DNA of 64,000 nucleotides from Enterobacter sp. 10-1. GTDB taxonomy: Bacteria; Pseudomonadota; Gammaproteobacteria; Enterobacterales; Enterobacteriaceae. How positions within the stretch are numbered: the stretch's first letter is position 1; each line of letters begins with the position of its first letter. This document shows, one piece after another, positions 37,262 through 46,138 of the stretch. Under the pieces are notes generated by a model, which had not been told where the DNA came from, did not search any database, and saw only the letters and a list, made by a program, of their open reading frames with translations. Made by a program: the position numbers and the translations under genes. Location: assembly GCA_002270295.1 (NCBI GenBank), contig NISF01000001.1:1488001-1552000 (forward strand), given 5' to 3'.

Positions 37262-39868
37262 ATGTCAGCCAAAGAAAATCTTTATCGCAAACTGAATACC
37301 CTTTATCGCGATGGCGTATCAGGATTTACCACGCGTGATTGTGAATCCTTTACGTCCGCGAGCCGCAGCGTTATTAGTCTTTATCTCAATCAGCTTTGCG
37401 ATGAAGGTTATTTGCGCAAAGAGGCCACGCGCCCCGTGCGCTTCTGGCTAACGGACCGCATACCTTCCGTCGCCGATGATGAGCCGCAGAGCCCCGGCGT
37501 ATTCCAGTCGCTGATTGGCGCCAACGGTAGCCTGAAACATGCCGTTGAGCTGTGCCTCGCCGCGGTCAGCTATCCCGACGGCGGCCTGCCGGTATTGATT
37601 ACGGGGGAAAGCGGCGTCGGCAAAAGTTACCTGGCGCAATTGCTGCACCAGCACGCGGGAACGGTGGGGATTATCTCATCGCAGGTAAAACTAATAGAAC
37701 TAAACTGTGCCGATTACGCTAATAACCCGGAACTCTTGTCCGGGACCCTGTTTGGTTATATCAAAGGTGCCTTTACCGGCGCGGAAAAAAACAAATCCGG
37801 CCTGCTCGATGAGGCCGACGGCGGTTTTCTTTTTCTCGATGAAATACATCGTCTGTCGGCGGAGAACCAGGAAAAGCTCTTTTTATTTATGGATAAAGGC
37901 TATTTTTATCGTTTGGGGGATAACCGCCAGCCCCATCATGCGAAGGTTCGCTTTTTATTTGCGACGACTGAAAATAGTGAAAACGTACTGCTGACCACCT
38001 TCCTGCGGCGTATTCCCGTTACCGTTGAGCTACCCGGCTGGAACGCGCGCCCCTATATGGAACGGCTGGCGCTTATCTCACATTTTTTTGCCCGGGAAGC
38101 CCGGCGTTTTAAGCAGCGGGTCCATGTTGACGGTGCGCTGATCCGTCAGCTGCTCGCCACCCCGGCAAAAGGTAATATCGGTGAGCTAAAGAATCGCATC
38201 AAAGTTCTTTGCGCCTCGGCATGGGCGCAGCGCGGAGCGGAGGAGATAACTATCCGCAGCGCATCCGGCGTTCGCGGCGAGCACGATACGGTAACGTTTA
38301 GCGAGGGAGATGACGGGACGCTACCCGTAGATCTTCTGGCAACCTCCTGGATCACCCGCGATGAACAGCTGCTGGAGAATTTTTGTCGCGCCGCCAACGT
38401 GCCGCTGTTCGTCAATAAGCTGGAGGAGCATGCGAGCCTGCCCGGAGGCAATCTGTACCACGGGATCGTCTGGCAGCTGGTGCGGGATACGCTGCAGGAG
38501 TTTAGCGAGTTAACCGGTATTTCCGTTCCGGCAACGGCGGAGAAAGCGGTCTTTCATAGCCTGCAGTGGTGCCTGAGCAGGGAGGTCGATCCCGACAGCG
38601 TCGGGCGGCTCATCGGCGTGACCGGATATGTTCCTCAGCGGGCCCGGCTGCTGGCGGATGAATGTATTACCCTGTTTGCCAAACAGTTTCCCCGCACGCA
38701 GCTCGCCCTGATGAAACCACTGCTCAGCGCTATTTTTTATCATCAGATCGAGTCCGCGCCGCTGATTCAGGGCATCGTTGTCGCGCACGGGCGCGCGACG
38801 GCCTCAAGTATTGCCGGTACCGCCAACCGTCTGTTAGGCGGGTTCTACCTTAAGGCGTTTGATATGCCGCTGTCGGTGAATACCCGAGGCATTATTTCCC
38901 ATCTGACCACCTGGATTAATCAGCTGGAAGAGCAGCACGGCATGATTATTCTGGTCGATATGGGATCGCTGCAGGATATTTATAGCGAAATAAAGCTGCA
39001 TATTCAGGGCGACCTGCTGGTGATGAACAACGTCAGCACCTCAATGGCGCTGGATATTGCGGGAAAAATTCAGCATCAGCTGTCGATGAAGGCCGTTGTC
39101 GATAGTATTAAAGGCGCATGGGAGGTGGAGGCTCGCTACTATTCCGGCCTGCTGCAGGGCAATAAGATTATTATCTCCTGTATTTCCGGTGAGGGCGTAT
39201 CGCGCCAGCTGCAAGAAATCACCCGCCGCTATATTGCTGATGAAACGCTGGAAATTGTGACCATGGAGTATGACGATCTGAAGTGGAAACTCTCGAAAGC
39301 CGATAGCGCCTTGTACGGCACGCGTTTACTGATCACCACCACCGAGCTTAATGCCGGCTATATTCCGCAGGTTAATACCCGACAGCTGATAAATGATAAG
39401 CCGGAACTGCTATGGAGGAACTATTTTTCAGATTTGCTCACCGCGGATGAGCTGCAAAAGATGATTGATGACATCGTCATTCTTTTTACCCTCGAAGGGG
39501 TGGTGAGTCATCTTACTTTTCTCAACCCGAATATCATCATTGAGGAAGTGGAGCAGGTTGTTAAGTATTTCGAGCTGAGCTACAGCATTCATTTTGAAAG
39601 CTATCTGAGAATCAATCTTTTTATGCATCTGGCGGCGTTAATTGAACGCCTGCTGACTCATGACGGCCTGACCCACCGCGATGCGTTTGAACTTAACGAA
39701 CGCCAGCAGCGCTTTATGGCCCTGGTTCCGGATGCATTCCGCACGCTGATTAATAAATATCGTATCTCGCTGACAACCACTGAAGCGTTGATGATTTATG
39801 AACTGATGGAGCCGTGGATCGCGCTGCCCGAAGAGGAAGTGTTGAAAACAGGGCTGAATAGTGTTTAA
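37262..39868 (+). CDS. LevR-type sigma-54 activator with PTS domains
   Basis: An 868-residue regulator. Order: winged helix-turn-helix about 1-65; AAA+ sigma-54-interaction domain about 80-330 with Walker A GESGVGKS, the GAFTGA loop that contacts sigma-54, and Walker B GGFLFLDEIHR; a first PTS-regulation domain about 420-545; an EIIA-Man-like domain from about 560 with phosphorylatable His in VVAHGRATAS; an EIIB-like part (SCISGEGVSRQL); and a C-terminal PRD. This is the LevR/DagR/MtlR architecture, controlled by phosphorylation from HPr and its own EIIB. It should open the sigma-54 promoter at 39927. Start ambiguous between 37238 and 37262; the latter begins MSAKENLYRKL. Confidence 0.93.
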   Translation: MSAKENLYRKLNTLYRDGVSGFTTRDCESFTSASRSVISLYLNQLCDEGYLRKEATRPVRFWLTDRIPSVADDEPQSPGVFQSLIGANGSLKHAVELCLAAVSYPDGGLPVLITGESGVGKSYLAQLLHQHAGTVGIISSQVKLIELNCADYANNPELLSGTLFGYIKGAFTGAEKNKSGLLDEADGGFLFLDEIHRLSAENQEKLFLFMDKGYFYRLGDNRQPHHAKVRFLFATTENSENVLLTTFLRRIPVTVELPGWNARPYMERLALISHFFAREARRFKQRVHVDGALIRQLLATPAKGNIGELKNRIKVLCASAWAQRGAEEITIRSASGVRGEHDTVTFSEGDDGTLPVDLLATSWITRDEQLLENFCRAANVPLFVNKLEEHASLPGGNLYHGIVWQLVRDTLQEFSELTGISVPATAEKAVFHSLQWCLSREVDPDSVGRLIGVTGYVPQRARLLADECITLFAKQFPRTQLALMKPLLSAIFYHQIESAPLIQGIVVAHGRATASSIAGTANRLLGGFYLKAFDMPLSVNTRGIISHLTTWINQLEEQHGMIILVDMGSLQDIYSEIKLHIQGDLLVMNNVSTSMALDIAGKIQHQLSMKAVVDSIKGAWEVEARYYSGLLQGNKIIISCISGEGVSRQLQEITRRYIADETLEIVTMEYDDLKWKLSKADSALYGTRLLITTTELNAGYIPQVNTRQLINDKPELLWRNYFSDLLTADELQKMIDDIVILFTLEGVVSHLTFLNPNIIIEEVEQVVKYFELSYSIHFESYLRINLFMHLAALIERLLTHDGLTHRDAFELNERQQRFMALVPDAFRTLINKYRISLTTTEALMIYELMEPWIALPEEEVLKTGLNSV

Positions 39869-39890
39869 CGAAAAATTAACCTTAAACACT
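39860..39890. promoter_or_regulatory. Inverted repeat, candidate enhancer site of the LevR-type activator
   Basis: AGTGTTTAA and TTAAACACT are exact reverse complements separated by 13 bp, centred about 78 bp upstream of the predicted transcription start. The left arm includes the stop codon of the activator gene. Position and symmetry fit a sigma-54 activator-binding sequence. Confidence 0.5.
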
Positions 39891-39926
39891 ACCATTAACT
39901 TGTTGATAATATTATTTAAATAAACA

Positions 39927-39942
39927 TGGCACGTTAATTGTA
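39927..39942 (+). promoter_or_regulatory. Sigma-54 promoter of the PTS operon
   Basis: TGGCAC-GTTAA-TTGTA matches the consensus TGGCAC-N5-TTGCA with correct GG-to-G spacing; the only change in the core is T for C at -12. Transcription would start near 39953, about 28 bp before the first gene. The upstream gene encodes a sigma-54 activator. Confidence 0.85.
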
Positions 39943-39980
39943 TTAGTCATTGCACTGACTCTCAACTGGAGATAATGCAA

Positions 39981-40781
39981 ATGGCATCAACACAGTGGAT
40001 CGCGCTTGGTCCCAAAGTGGTTATTGTTACCGGCGGCTGTTCAGGAATCGGCGAATGGATCGCCAAAGGGCTTGCCGGCAACGGCGCTCAGGTGGTGGTG
40101 GCGGATATTCAGCAGCCGGCGGCGGTTGTTAGCGGCGTTGATTACCGTCAGTGCGATATTACCGACCGGCCATCCGTATGCCGGCTGATCGCCGATGTCG
40201 TTGCGCGCTACGGGCGTCTTGATGGGCTGGTGAATAATGCCGCGGTTAATCGCGCGCGTCTGCTCGTCGATTATTACGGCAGCCAGCCTGAATATGAGTT
40301 AAGCGATGATGATTTTGACTTTATGGTCAGAATTAACCAAAAAGGCCCTTTTATTTTTACCCAGGAAGCGGCGCGGATCATGATCGGGCAAAAATCCGGG
40401 GCGATCGTCAATATCGTTTCTGAAGCCGGCATCGAGGGTTCAAAGGGACAAAGCTGCTATGCCGCAACCAAAGCCGCGCTGCACGGCTTTACGCTCTCGT
40501 GGGCAAAAGAGCTTGGGGCCTTTGGCATTCGGGTCGTTGGCGTCGCGCCGGGCATCAATGAACCCACGCCGATGGGGAACGCTGTGCACCGTAAAGCGCT
40601 GGCCTATACCCGCGGCATGGCGTTCGCCAGTATAGACGAAGACTACAGCCACAAAATTCCCCTCGGACGACCCGGTCGTCTGGAAGAGATCGCCGATCTG
40701 GTGAGCTGGTTACTGTCGGACAGGGCCAGCTATATCACCGGAACGACGATTAATATCACCGGAGGGAAATCCCGCGGTTAA
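39981..40781 (+). CDS. SorD-like short-chain dehydrogenase
   Basis: A 266-residue SDR that resembles sorbitol-6-phosphate 2-dehydrogenase SorD (267 residues) more than other SDRs: LVNNAAVNRARLLVD, RINQKGPFIFTQ, SEAGIEGSKGQSCYAATKAALHGF and ASYITGTTINITGGKSRG are shared in pattern. Rossmann loop GGCSGIGEW; catalytic Ser in SEAGIEG and YAATK (Tyr-Lys). It probably interconverts a polyol phosphate and a ketose phosphate with NAD(H). TGGAG at 39967-39971 fits the ATG at 39981 better than the one at 39975. First gene of the sigma-54 operon. Confidence 0.88.
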   Translation: MASTQWIALGPKVVIVTGGCSGIGEWIAKGLAGNGAQVVVADIQQPAAVVSGVDYRQCDITDRPSVCRLIADVVARYGRLDGLVNNAAVNRARLLVDYYGSQPEYELSDDDFDFMVRINQKGPFIFTQEAARIMIGQKSGAIVNIVSEAGIEGSKGQSCYAATKAALHGFTLSWAKELGAFGIRVVGVAPGINEPTPMGNAVHRKALAYTRGMAFASIDEDYSHKIPLGRPGRLEEIADLVSWLLSDRASYITGTTINITGGKSRG

Positions 40782-40803
40782 TTATCTCTATCAGGATTTC
40801 TTT

Positions 40804-41226
40804 ATGGATCAAAAGATTGCAGCACCCTGGATTCTGGTGATTTCTCACGGCGGCTTTGGCCGCGAGTTAGTTAAAAGCTGTGAAATGATTTTAGGCAAAA
40901 TGGACAATGTTTACTGCTTTTCCCTTGAGCCGGGAATGGCGCCGGAGCAGCTCATGGATGATATTTCAGCATTACTTTCTGCTGCCCCGGAAAATATTAT
41001 TATCTTCACCGATATCTATGCCGGTACGCCATCTAACGTAGCGGCTATTTTTGCCAAGCTCAGAGGCTATCCGGTTATTTGCGGCATGAATTTACCGATG
41101 TTAATTGAAGCGGAAATGCAGCGTGAAGAAGTGACTTTGTCAGAGCTTGTCTCGCGAATTATTGAAGCAGGAAACGGCAGTATCAAGAACATCACCTCTA
41201 TAACTAATGGTAATGAATATGAATAA
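40804..41226 (+). CDS. PTS mannose-family EIIA
   Basis: A 140-residue EIIA domain protein. His15 in VISHGGFGREL is the site phosphorylated by HPr; FTDIYAGTPSNVAA is the second family block. It hands phosphate to the EIIB encoded next. As separate chain (not fused to EIIB) it is like the sorbose and fructose members of the family. The end overlaps the EIIB start by 8 bp, so translation is coupled. Confidence 0.93.
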   Translation: MDQKIAAPWILVISHGGFGRELVKSCEMILGKMDNVYCFSLEPGMAPEQLMDDISALLSAAPENIIIFTDIYAGTPSNVAAIFAKLRGYPVICGMNLPMLIEAEMQREEVTLSELVSRIIEAGNGSIKNITSITNGNEYE

Positions 41227-41716
41227 TATAAAACTGGTCCGGGTCGACTTTCGACTGATCCACGGTCAGGTCATTACAAAATGGCGTAACATCATCGCAG
41301 CAACTGAAATTGTTATTGTTGATAATAAACTCTCGCAGGATAGCTTTCTGGCGGATATTTATGTGATGGCGGCGCCTCCGGGTGTTGATGTTCACGTGCT
41401 GTCAGAAGAGAGTTTCCTTTCGAGGCTTCACGATGGTTATTTTAGCAATGGCAAAAATAATGTGCTGTTGCTTTTTAAATCGATTGGCAACGTTAAGAGG
41501 CTGGTTGAGCGCGAGGTGCTATTTAGCTCCGTGCAGATTGGCGGACTTGGCGGTGGCGTGAACCGGCGCAGCGTCGTAAGCGGTATTTCGATCGATGAGC
41601 AGGATTTACAAGACCTGAAATATATACGGCAAGGTGGGGCAGAGGTTTATTTCCAGGTGACTCCGGAAGAAGTCAAATTAAGCCTGGATAAAGCCATTGC
41701 CCGGCTGGAGGGTTAA
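41219..41716 (+). CDS. PTS mannose-family EIIB
   Basis: A 165-residue EIIB. The phosphorylated His15 lies in FRLIHGQVITKW, and QIGGLGGGVNRR and VYFQVTPEE are family blocks. It transfers phosphate to the incoming sugar at the EIIC/EIID channel. Starts at 41207, 41213 and 41219 are possible in the same frame; the one chosen begins MNNIKLVRVD as in relatives. Its phosphorylation state would also inform the LevR-type activator. Confidence 0.92.
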   Translation: MNNIKLVRVDFRLIHGQVITKWRNIIAATEIVIVDNKLSQDSFLADIYVMAAPPGVDVHVLSEESFLSRLHDGYFSNGKNNVLLLFKSIGNVKRLVEREVLFSSVQIGGLGGGVNRRSVVSGISIDEQDLQDLKYIRQGGAEVYFQVTPEEVKLSLDKAIARLEG

Positions 41717-41718
41717 TC

Positions 41719-42456
41719 ATGGTTGAAGTCGCAATTTTTACCGGCATCTGGTACTGGATTTGTAAAACGGACGTTGGCTATGCCATCACCCACGCGATCC
41801 GCCAGCCGCTGTTCGCCTCGGTACTTATCGGCCTGATTATGGGGGATGTCACCCAGGCGGTTATTATCGGCGCCGCGATCCAAATTCTTTACATCGGCCT
41901 GGTGGCCGCGGGCTCGAACCTCCCCGCGGATGACTGCCTGGCGGGGCTGGTGGCTATTCCGCTGGCGCTGAATACGGGGCTGTCGCCGACGCTGGCGATC
42001 GCTATCGCCGTCCCGGTCGGCGTCATGGGGGTCTTTTTAGACCAGTTCCGCAAAACGGTCAATGCGGTATTTGTGCATATGGCCGACAGGTATGCCGAAG
42101 AGGGAAACGTCAGACAGATAAAAATGTGCGCTATCGTCTGGCCGACGGTCCTCGGTTTCTTTATTCGTTTCCCGGTTCCCTTTTTGGCCAACATGTATGG
42201 GAAAGACAGCATTACCGCTTTCCTGAATAGCGTTCCGGAGTGGTTGATTCACGGATTTAGCGTCGCCGGTGGGCTGCTGCCCGCGCTGGGATTTGCCCTG
42301 ACCATTTTTGTGATTGGTAAAGCTGCGCTCCTGCCCTGGTTTTTTATTGGTTACTTTCTGGTGCAGTTTAGCGGTATTCCGGTATTTGGCGCCGCTATTT
42401 TTGGTCTCAGCGCCGTTCTGCTTATCTCCTATTATCAAAACCAAAAAGGTGCCTGA
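41719..42456 (+). CDS. PTS mannose-family EIIC
   Basis: A 245-residue membrane permease subunit of the mannose/fructose/sorbose family with several hydrophobic helices. Conserved blocks: QPLFASVLIGLIMGDVTQA and IIGAAIQILYIGLVAAGSNLPADD. The substrate specificity of the operon rests on EIIC and EIID but cannot be read directly. Good ribosome binding site (GGAGGG) at the end of the EIIB gene, 2 bp gap. Confidence 0.94.
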   Translation: MVEVAIFTGIWYWICKTDVGYAITHAIRQPLFASVLIGLIMGDVTQAVIIGAAIQILYIGLVAAGSNLPADDCLAGLVAIPLALNTGLSPTLAIAIAVPVGVMGVFLDQFRKTVNAVFVHMADRYAEEGNVRQIKMCAIVWPTVLGFFIRFPVPFLANMYGKDSITAFLNSVPEWLIHGFSVAGGLLPALGFALTIFVIGKAALLPWFFIGYFLVQFSGIPVFGAAIFGLSAVLLISYYQNQKGA

Positions 42457-42467
42457 GGATGAACGCT

Positions 42468-43283
42468 ATGGACTCCAAAAAAATCACTGAAAAAGACGTT
42501 AAGAACAGCTGGCTTTATTACTACATCGTTGCTGAGATGGGCATCTCATACGAACGCCTGCAGGCCCTGGGATTCGTCACCGCAATTTTGCCGGTTTTGC
42601 AAAAACTGTATCCGGAAAAGGAAGATCTGAAGCAGGCGATTAAGCGTCACCTGGTGTTCTACAATACTGAAGCCGTCTACGGCGCACCGATTAACGGTAT
42701 TGTGATCGCGATGGAGGAGCAGAAGGCCAGGGGGGCCGATATTGATGATGACACTATTACCGGTATTAAAACCGGGCTGATGGGGCCGATGGCGGGAATA
42801 GGCGATTCAATTGACTGGGCAACCTTAAAGCCGATTATTTTTGGCCTTGCCGTCACCCTGTCAACCAACGGCAGTATTCTTGGTGCATTTTTCTTACTGA
42901 TGCTGCCGCTGATCCAGATAATCGTCGGGCGCAATCTCGCCGCCTACGGTTACCGGGCGGGCCAGGCGTCAATTCGCGAAATACTGCAGTCGGGGCATAT
43001 TCGCACCTTGATAAACGGCGCCAGTACCCTCGGGCTGTTTATGATGGGCGCGCTCTCGTCGACTTATGTGAAGTTAAGCACGCCGCTTCAGTTTAGCTTT
43101 GGCGACCAAAATAAGCCGTTTATTTTGCAGCAGGTGATTGACAACATTGTCCCCGGTATTTTACCGCTGCTGGCCGTATTCGGTATTTACTGGTGGCTGC
43201 TAAAACGCAATCAAAACTTTACGATTATTATGGTCCTGATTATTGCCGTCTCTATTTTTGGCGCCTTATTCGGCATATTCTGA
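42468..43283 (+). CDS. PTS mannose-family EIID
   Basis: A 271-residue partner of EIIC that together forms the sugar channel. Marker blocks: EKDVKNSWLYYYIVAEMGISYERLQ-like N-terminus, HLVFYNTEA, GLMGPMAGIGDSIDWATLKPI and several C-terminal helices. GAGG (42455-42458) overlaps the EIIC stop and is 9 nt from the ATG at 42468, so that start is preferred to the ATG at 42459. Confidence 0.94.
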   Translation: MDSKKITEKDVKNSWLYYYIVAEMGISYERLQALGFVTAILPVLQKLYPEKEDLKQAIKRHLVFYNTEAVYGAPINGIVIAMEEQKARGADIDDDTITGIKTGLMGPMAGIGDSIDWATLKPIIFGLAVTLSTNGSILGAFFLLMLPLIQIIVGRNLAAYGYRAGQASIREILQSGHIRTLINGASTLGLFMMGALSSTYVKLSTPLQFSFGDQNKPFILQQVIDNIVPGILPLLAVFGIYWWLLKRNQNFTIIMVLIIAVSIFGALFGIF

Positions 43284-43295
43284 CAGGAGGTAAAG

Positions 43296-44447
43296 ATGCG
43301 AGCTTTACATTTTGGCGCCGGCAGCATCGGGCGCGGGTTTATTGGCGATCTGCTGGCAGGATCTGGCTATGACATTACGTTCGTTGAGCGTAATGTCGAG
43401 CTTAACGCGCAAATAAACGCACAGCATGGCTACAATTTGTATCTTATAGAGAAAGAATACCAAAAAAAATTTATTCCTACCCTGCGCGCATTATCTCCGG
43501 AGAGCGACTTCCCGGCGGTTGTTCAGGCTATGGTTGATGCGGACCTGATTACGACCGCGGTGTGGGCGGATAATCTGCCGAAAATTGCCCCGCTGATACT
43601 GGCGGGGCTGCTCGCCAGGCGACGCGCCGGCCGCCCGCGCATCAACGTGCTGGCCTGTGAGAACGCGCTCCTCAACGGCGAGATCCTGCGTCGCGAAATT
43701 CAGCGCTGCGCCGGTAGCGAGATGGCTGAAATTGATGAGCTGGCCGCTTTTCCCAATACCGCGGTAGACCGCATGGTCCTGACCACCCGGCGGGAAGGGC
43801 TTGATGTCGTTGATATCGGCGTCGATTATGAACTGGTTATTGATAAAAAAGGCCTCGTCGATGAGGGCGCGTTGCCTGTTAATGATGCTATTTATACCCA
43901 CGATCTGCGTAAATATCTTGAGCGTAAACTCTATATTATTAACGGCGGGCACGCGTGGGCCGGATATATCGGACATCTCAAAGGCTATCAGACGATGCAG
44001 GAAATCTTTAGCAATGATGGACTGCGGGGCGAAATACAGCAGAGCATGCGCGAAACGGCGCAATTGCTGCACCTGAAGTATGCTTTTCCGCTTGTCGAAC
44101 TGGAGGAGTATATCCGCTTTGTTATCAAGCGTTTTAGCACTCCCGGCATCACGGACACCGTTCGCCGGGTATGCCGTTCGCCGATCCGCAAGCTGTCGCC
44201 TGAGGATCGACTAACCGCCCCCTGCGTGCAGTGCGAGGCCGCGGGGCTTCCCGCAGATTATTTAGTTAAGGGCCTTGCGGCCGCTCTGCACTATTTCGAT
44301 CCGCAAGATGAGCAAAGCGTTACTTTGCAAAAATATATCGCTGAACATAATGCGAGTCAGGCAATAACGCACTTTACCGGAGTTCTACAAAATACTCGGC
44401 TACATGATGCGATTTTATTTCAATATGCAGCGCTAATGCCGCACTGA
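43296..44447 (+). CDS. MtlD-like polyol-phosphate dehydrogenase
   Basis: A 383-residue member of the long-chain mannitol dehydrogenase family, in the short subgroup of mannitol-1-phosphate 5-dehydrogenase (MtlD, 382 residues). Rossmann motif HFGAGSIGRGFIG at the start, ENALLNGEILRR, VDRMV and the catalytic-lysine-type region KLYIINGGHAWAGYIGHLKGY. It should interconvert a hexitol-1(6)-phosphate and a ketose phosphate with NAD. A second dehydrogenase next to the SorD-like one implies two redox steps or two substrates. Perfect AGGAGG ribosome binding site. Confidence 0.88.
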   Translation: MRALHFGAGSIGRGFIGDLLAGSGYDITFVERNVELNAQINAQHGYNLYLIEKEYQKKFIPTLRALSPESDFPAVVQAMVDADLITTAVWADNLPKIAPLILAGLLARRRAGRPRINVLACENALLNGEILRREIQRCAGSEMAEIDELAAFPNTAVDRMVLTTRREGLDVVDIGVDYELVIDKKGLVDEGALPVNDAIYTHDLRKYLERKLYIINGGHAWAGYIGHLKGYQTMQEIFSNDGLRGEIQQSMRETAQLLHLKYAFPLVELEEYIRFVIKRFSTPGITDTVRRVCRSPIRKLSPEDRLTAPCVQCEAAGLPADYLVKGLAAALHYFDPQDEQSVTLQKYIAEHNASQAITHFTGVLQNTRLHDAILFQYAALMPH

Positions 44448-44470
44448 TATTCTGATTTTTTGAGGTGTTT

Positions 44471-45115
44471 ATGTCTTTTACCAACAAAGACGGGCTTGCT
44501 ATTGCCAAAAATATGATTGCCGTTATTCAGCAAAATAAAACCTGGCTGAGCGAAATAGACGGCGCCGCGGGCGATGGCGACCACGGCATCAATATGAATA
44601 AGGGGTTCACGCTGGCCGGACAGGCGCTAACGCCGGCAATGACCATGACCGAGGCTTTTCAGACTATCGGCGAGAAGTTGCTGAACGACATTGGCGGCTC
44701 AATGGGGCCTCTGTATGGCTGCTGGTTTGCCGGGCTCAGTCGCGGCGGCGCAGAGGAGGTGATTGACGCCGTCGTACTTCAGCGGATGTTCACTGGCGCG
44801 CTGGCCGATCTGCGTGAGCTCACCCCGGCAGGGCCCGGCGATAAAACGCTGCTCGACGTGCTGATCCCCGCCACCGATGCGCTTAGCTCGCTACTGGCTC
44901 GCGGGGAAGGCGAGATACGCGCTCTCGAATCAATGCGGCAAACGGCCAAGGACAGTTTTGCCGCGACGAGCGGCCTGGTTTCCCGGGTCGGCCGCGCCAG
45001 CCGTCTCGGAGAACGCAGCCGGGGCTGCCCCGATGCGGGAGCCGGCTCATCGATGCTGCTGCTGAGCGCTTTTGCCGACACAGCGATTGTATTAATCAAT
45101 AAAGGGGAAAACTGA
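44471..45115 (+). CDS. DhaL-like kinase subunit
   Basis: A 214-residue all-helical nucleotide-binding subunit of the dihydroxyacetone-kinase family. The Mg-ATP aspartate cluster is present in DGAAGDGDHGINM, followed by GGSMGPLYG and near the C-terminus CPDAGAGSSMLLLSAF. In DhaKL enzymes DhaL brings the nucleotide and DhaK the substrate. No DhaM phosphotransferase gene is nearby, so ATP is the likely donor. The stop overlaps the DhaK-like start (TGATG). Gene order L then K is the reverse of the usual one. Confidence 0.9.
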   Translation: MSFTNKDGLAIAKNMIAVIQQNKTWLSEIDGAAGDGDHGINMNKGFTLAGQALTPAMTMTEAFQTIGEKLLNDIGGSMGPLYGCWFAGLSRGGAEEVIDAVVLQRMFTGALADLRELTPAGPGDKTLLDVLIPATDALSSLLARGEGEIRALESMRQTAKDSFAATSGLVSRVGRASRLGERSRGCPDAGAGSSMLLLSAFADTAIVLINKGEN

Positions 45116-46122
45116 TGCAACGATTTATAGATGACCCTGATGACGTCGTGGACGACATGCTGGCGGGCTTTCTGCTTGCGCACGGGAGCGAGGTGCAGCT
45201 GAGCGCTGAAAACCATCGCGTGGTGCACCGTCGTCCTGCTGCCGATATTGCCCCCCGCGTGGGGCTGGTCACCGGCGGCGGCAGCGGGCATGAACCGGCA
45301 TTCTTGGGCTACCTCGGCGCCGGTATGCTGGATGCCGTTGCCGTTGGCGAGGTGTTCTCATCCCCGGTGGCCAACGCTTTCCTTGATGCGATGCGAATTG
45401 CCGATCGCGGCAGGGGCGTGGCCTGCCTGTTTGGCAACTATGCCGGCGACTCGATGAACGTCCAGATGGCGCTGAAACAGGCCCGGGAACTGGGCCACAG
45501 CGTCGCCATCGTCAAAGCGCGGGATGATATTGCCTCCGCGCCGCCGGAGCGGGCGGAGCAGCGGCACGGTATCGCCGGCGGCATCTTTATGTGGAAGGCG
45601 GCCGGCGCGGTGGCCGCGGCGGGCGGCTCGCTGGAAGAGACCGTCGCTGCCGCCAGCCTGGCGGCGAACAACACGCGCAGCGTCTGCGTCGGGCTGGCTC
45701 CATGCGCAATTCCGGCCGTGGGTAAGCCTAACTTTGCCATTGCCGACGGCACCTATGAGTTTGGTATCGGCCACCACGGCGAAGCCGGGAGCCACGTTTC
45801 CCCCTTAGCCAAAGCAGAAGAGATCGCCGCCGTGATGGTGGAGGCGTTGCTGGATGATTTTTCCCTGGCGGAGGAGCAAAGGGAGTTCGCCGTCATGGTC
45901 TCAGGCCTTGGCGCCACGCCGTTGATGGAACAGTATCTGATGGCGGGCCGTATCGGCCATCTGCTGACTCTGCGCGGCCATCGTCTGTGGCGCAGCTACG
46001 TTGGCAACTATGTCACCTCGCTTGAAATGAACGGCCTGTGCCTGACGCTTTTACTGCTCGATGACTCCCTCAAAACCTACCTTGACGCTCCGGCTACGGC
46101 CGTGGGCCTGGCATCTTTATAA
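45115..46122 (+). CDS. DhaK-like ketose kinase subunit
   Basis: A 335-residue homologue of dihydroxyacetone kinase subunit DhaK. The substrate-binding histidine, which forms a hemiaminal with the carbonyl of the sugar, is in GIGHHGEAG; TGGGSGHEPAFLGYLG, FGNYAGDSMN and the GGIFMWKAAGA block are also in place. Related DhaKL-type kinases act on triuloses and tetruloses such as erythrulose, so the substrate is likely a small ketose released or made in this pathway. Translationally coupled to the DhaL-like gene. Confidence 0.9.
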   Translation: MQRFIDDPDDVVDDMLAGFLLAHGSEVQLSAENHRVVHRRPAADIAPRVGLVTGGGSGHEPAFLGYLGAGMLDAVAVGEVFSSPVANAFLDAMRIADRGRGVACLFGNYAGDSMNVQMALKQARELGHSVAIVKARDDIASAPPERAEQRHGIAGGIFMWKAAGAVAAAGGSLEETVAAASLAANNTRSVCVGLAPCAIPAVGKPNFAIADGTYEFGIGHHGEAGSHVSPLAKAEEIAAVMVEALLDDFSLAEEQREFAVMVSGLGATPLMEQYLMAGRIGHLLTLRGHRLWRSYVGNYVTSLEMNGLCLTLLLLDDSLKTYLDAPATAVGLASL

Positions 46123-46138
46123 TCAAAAGGACGATACG

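Noticed and set aside
44465-44470. GTG start two codons upstream of the DhaL-like ATG
   Set aside because: GAGG at 44461-44464 would be directly adjacent to GTG 44465, whereas the ATG at 44471 has usable spacing.
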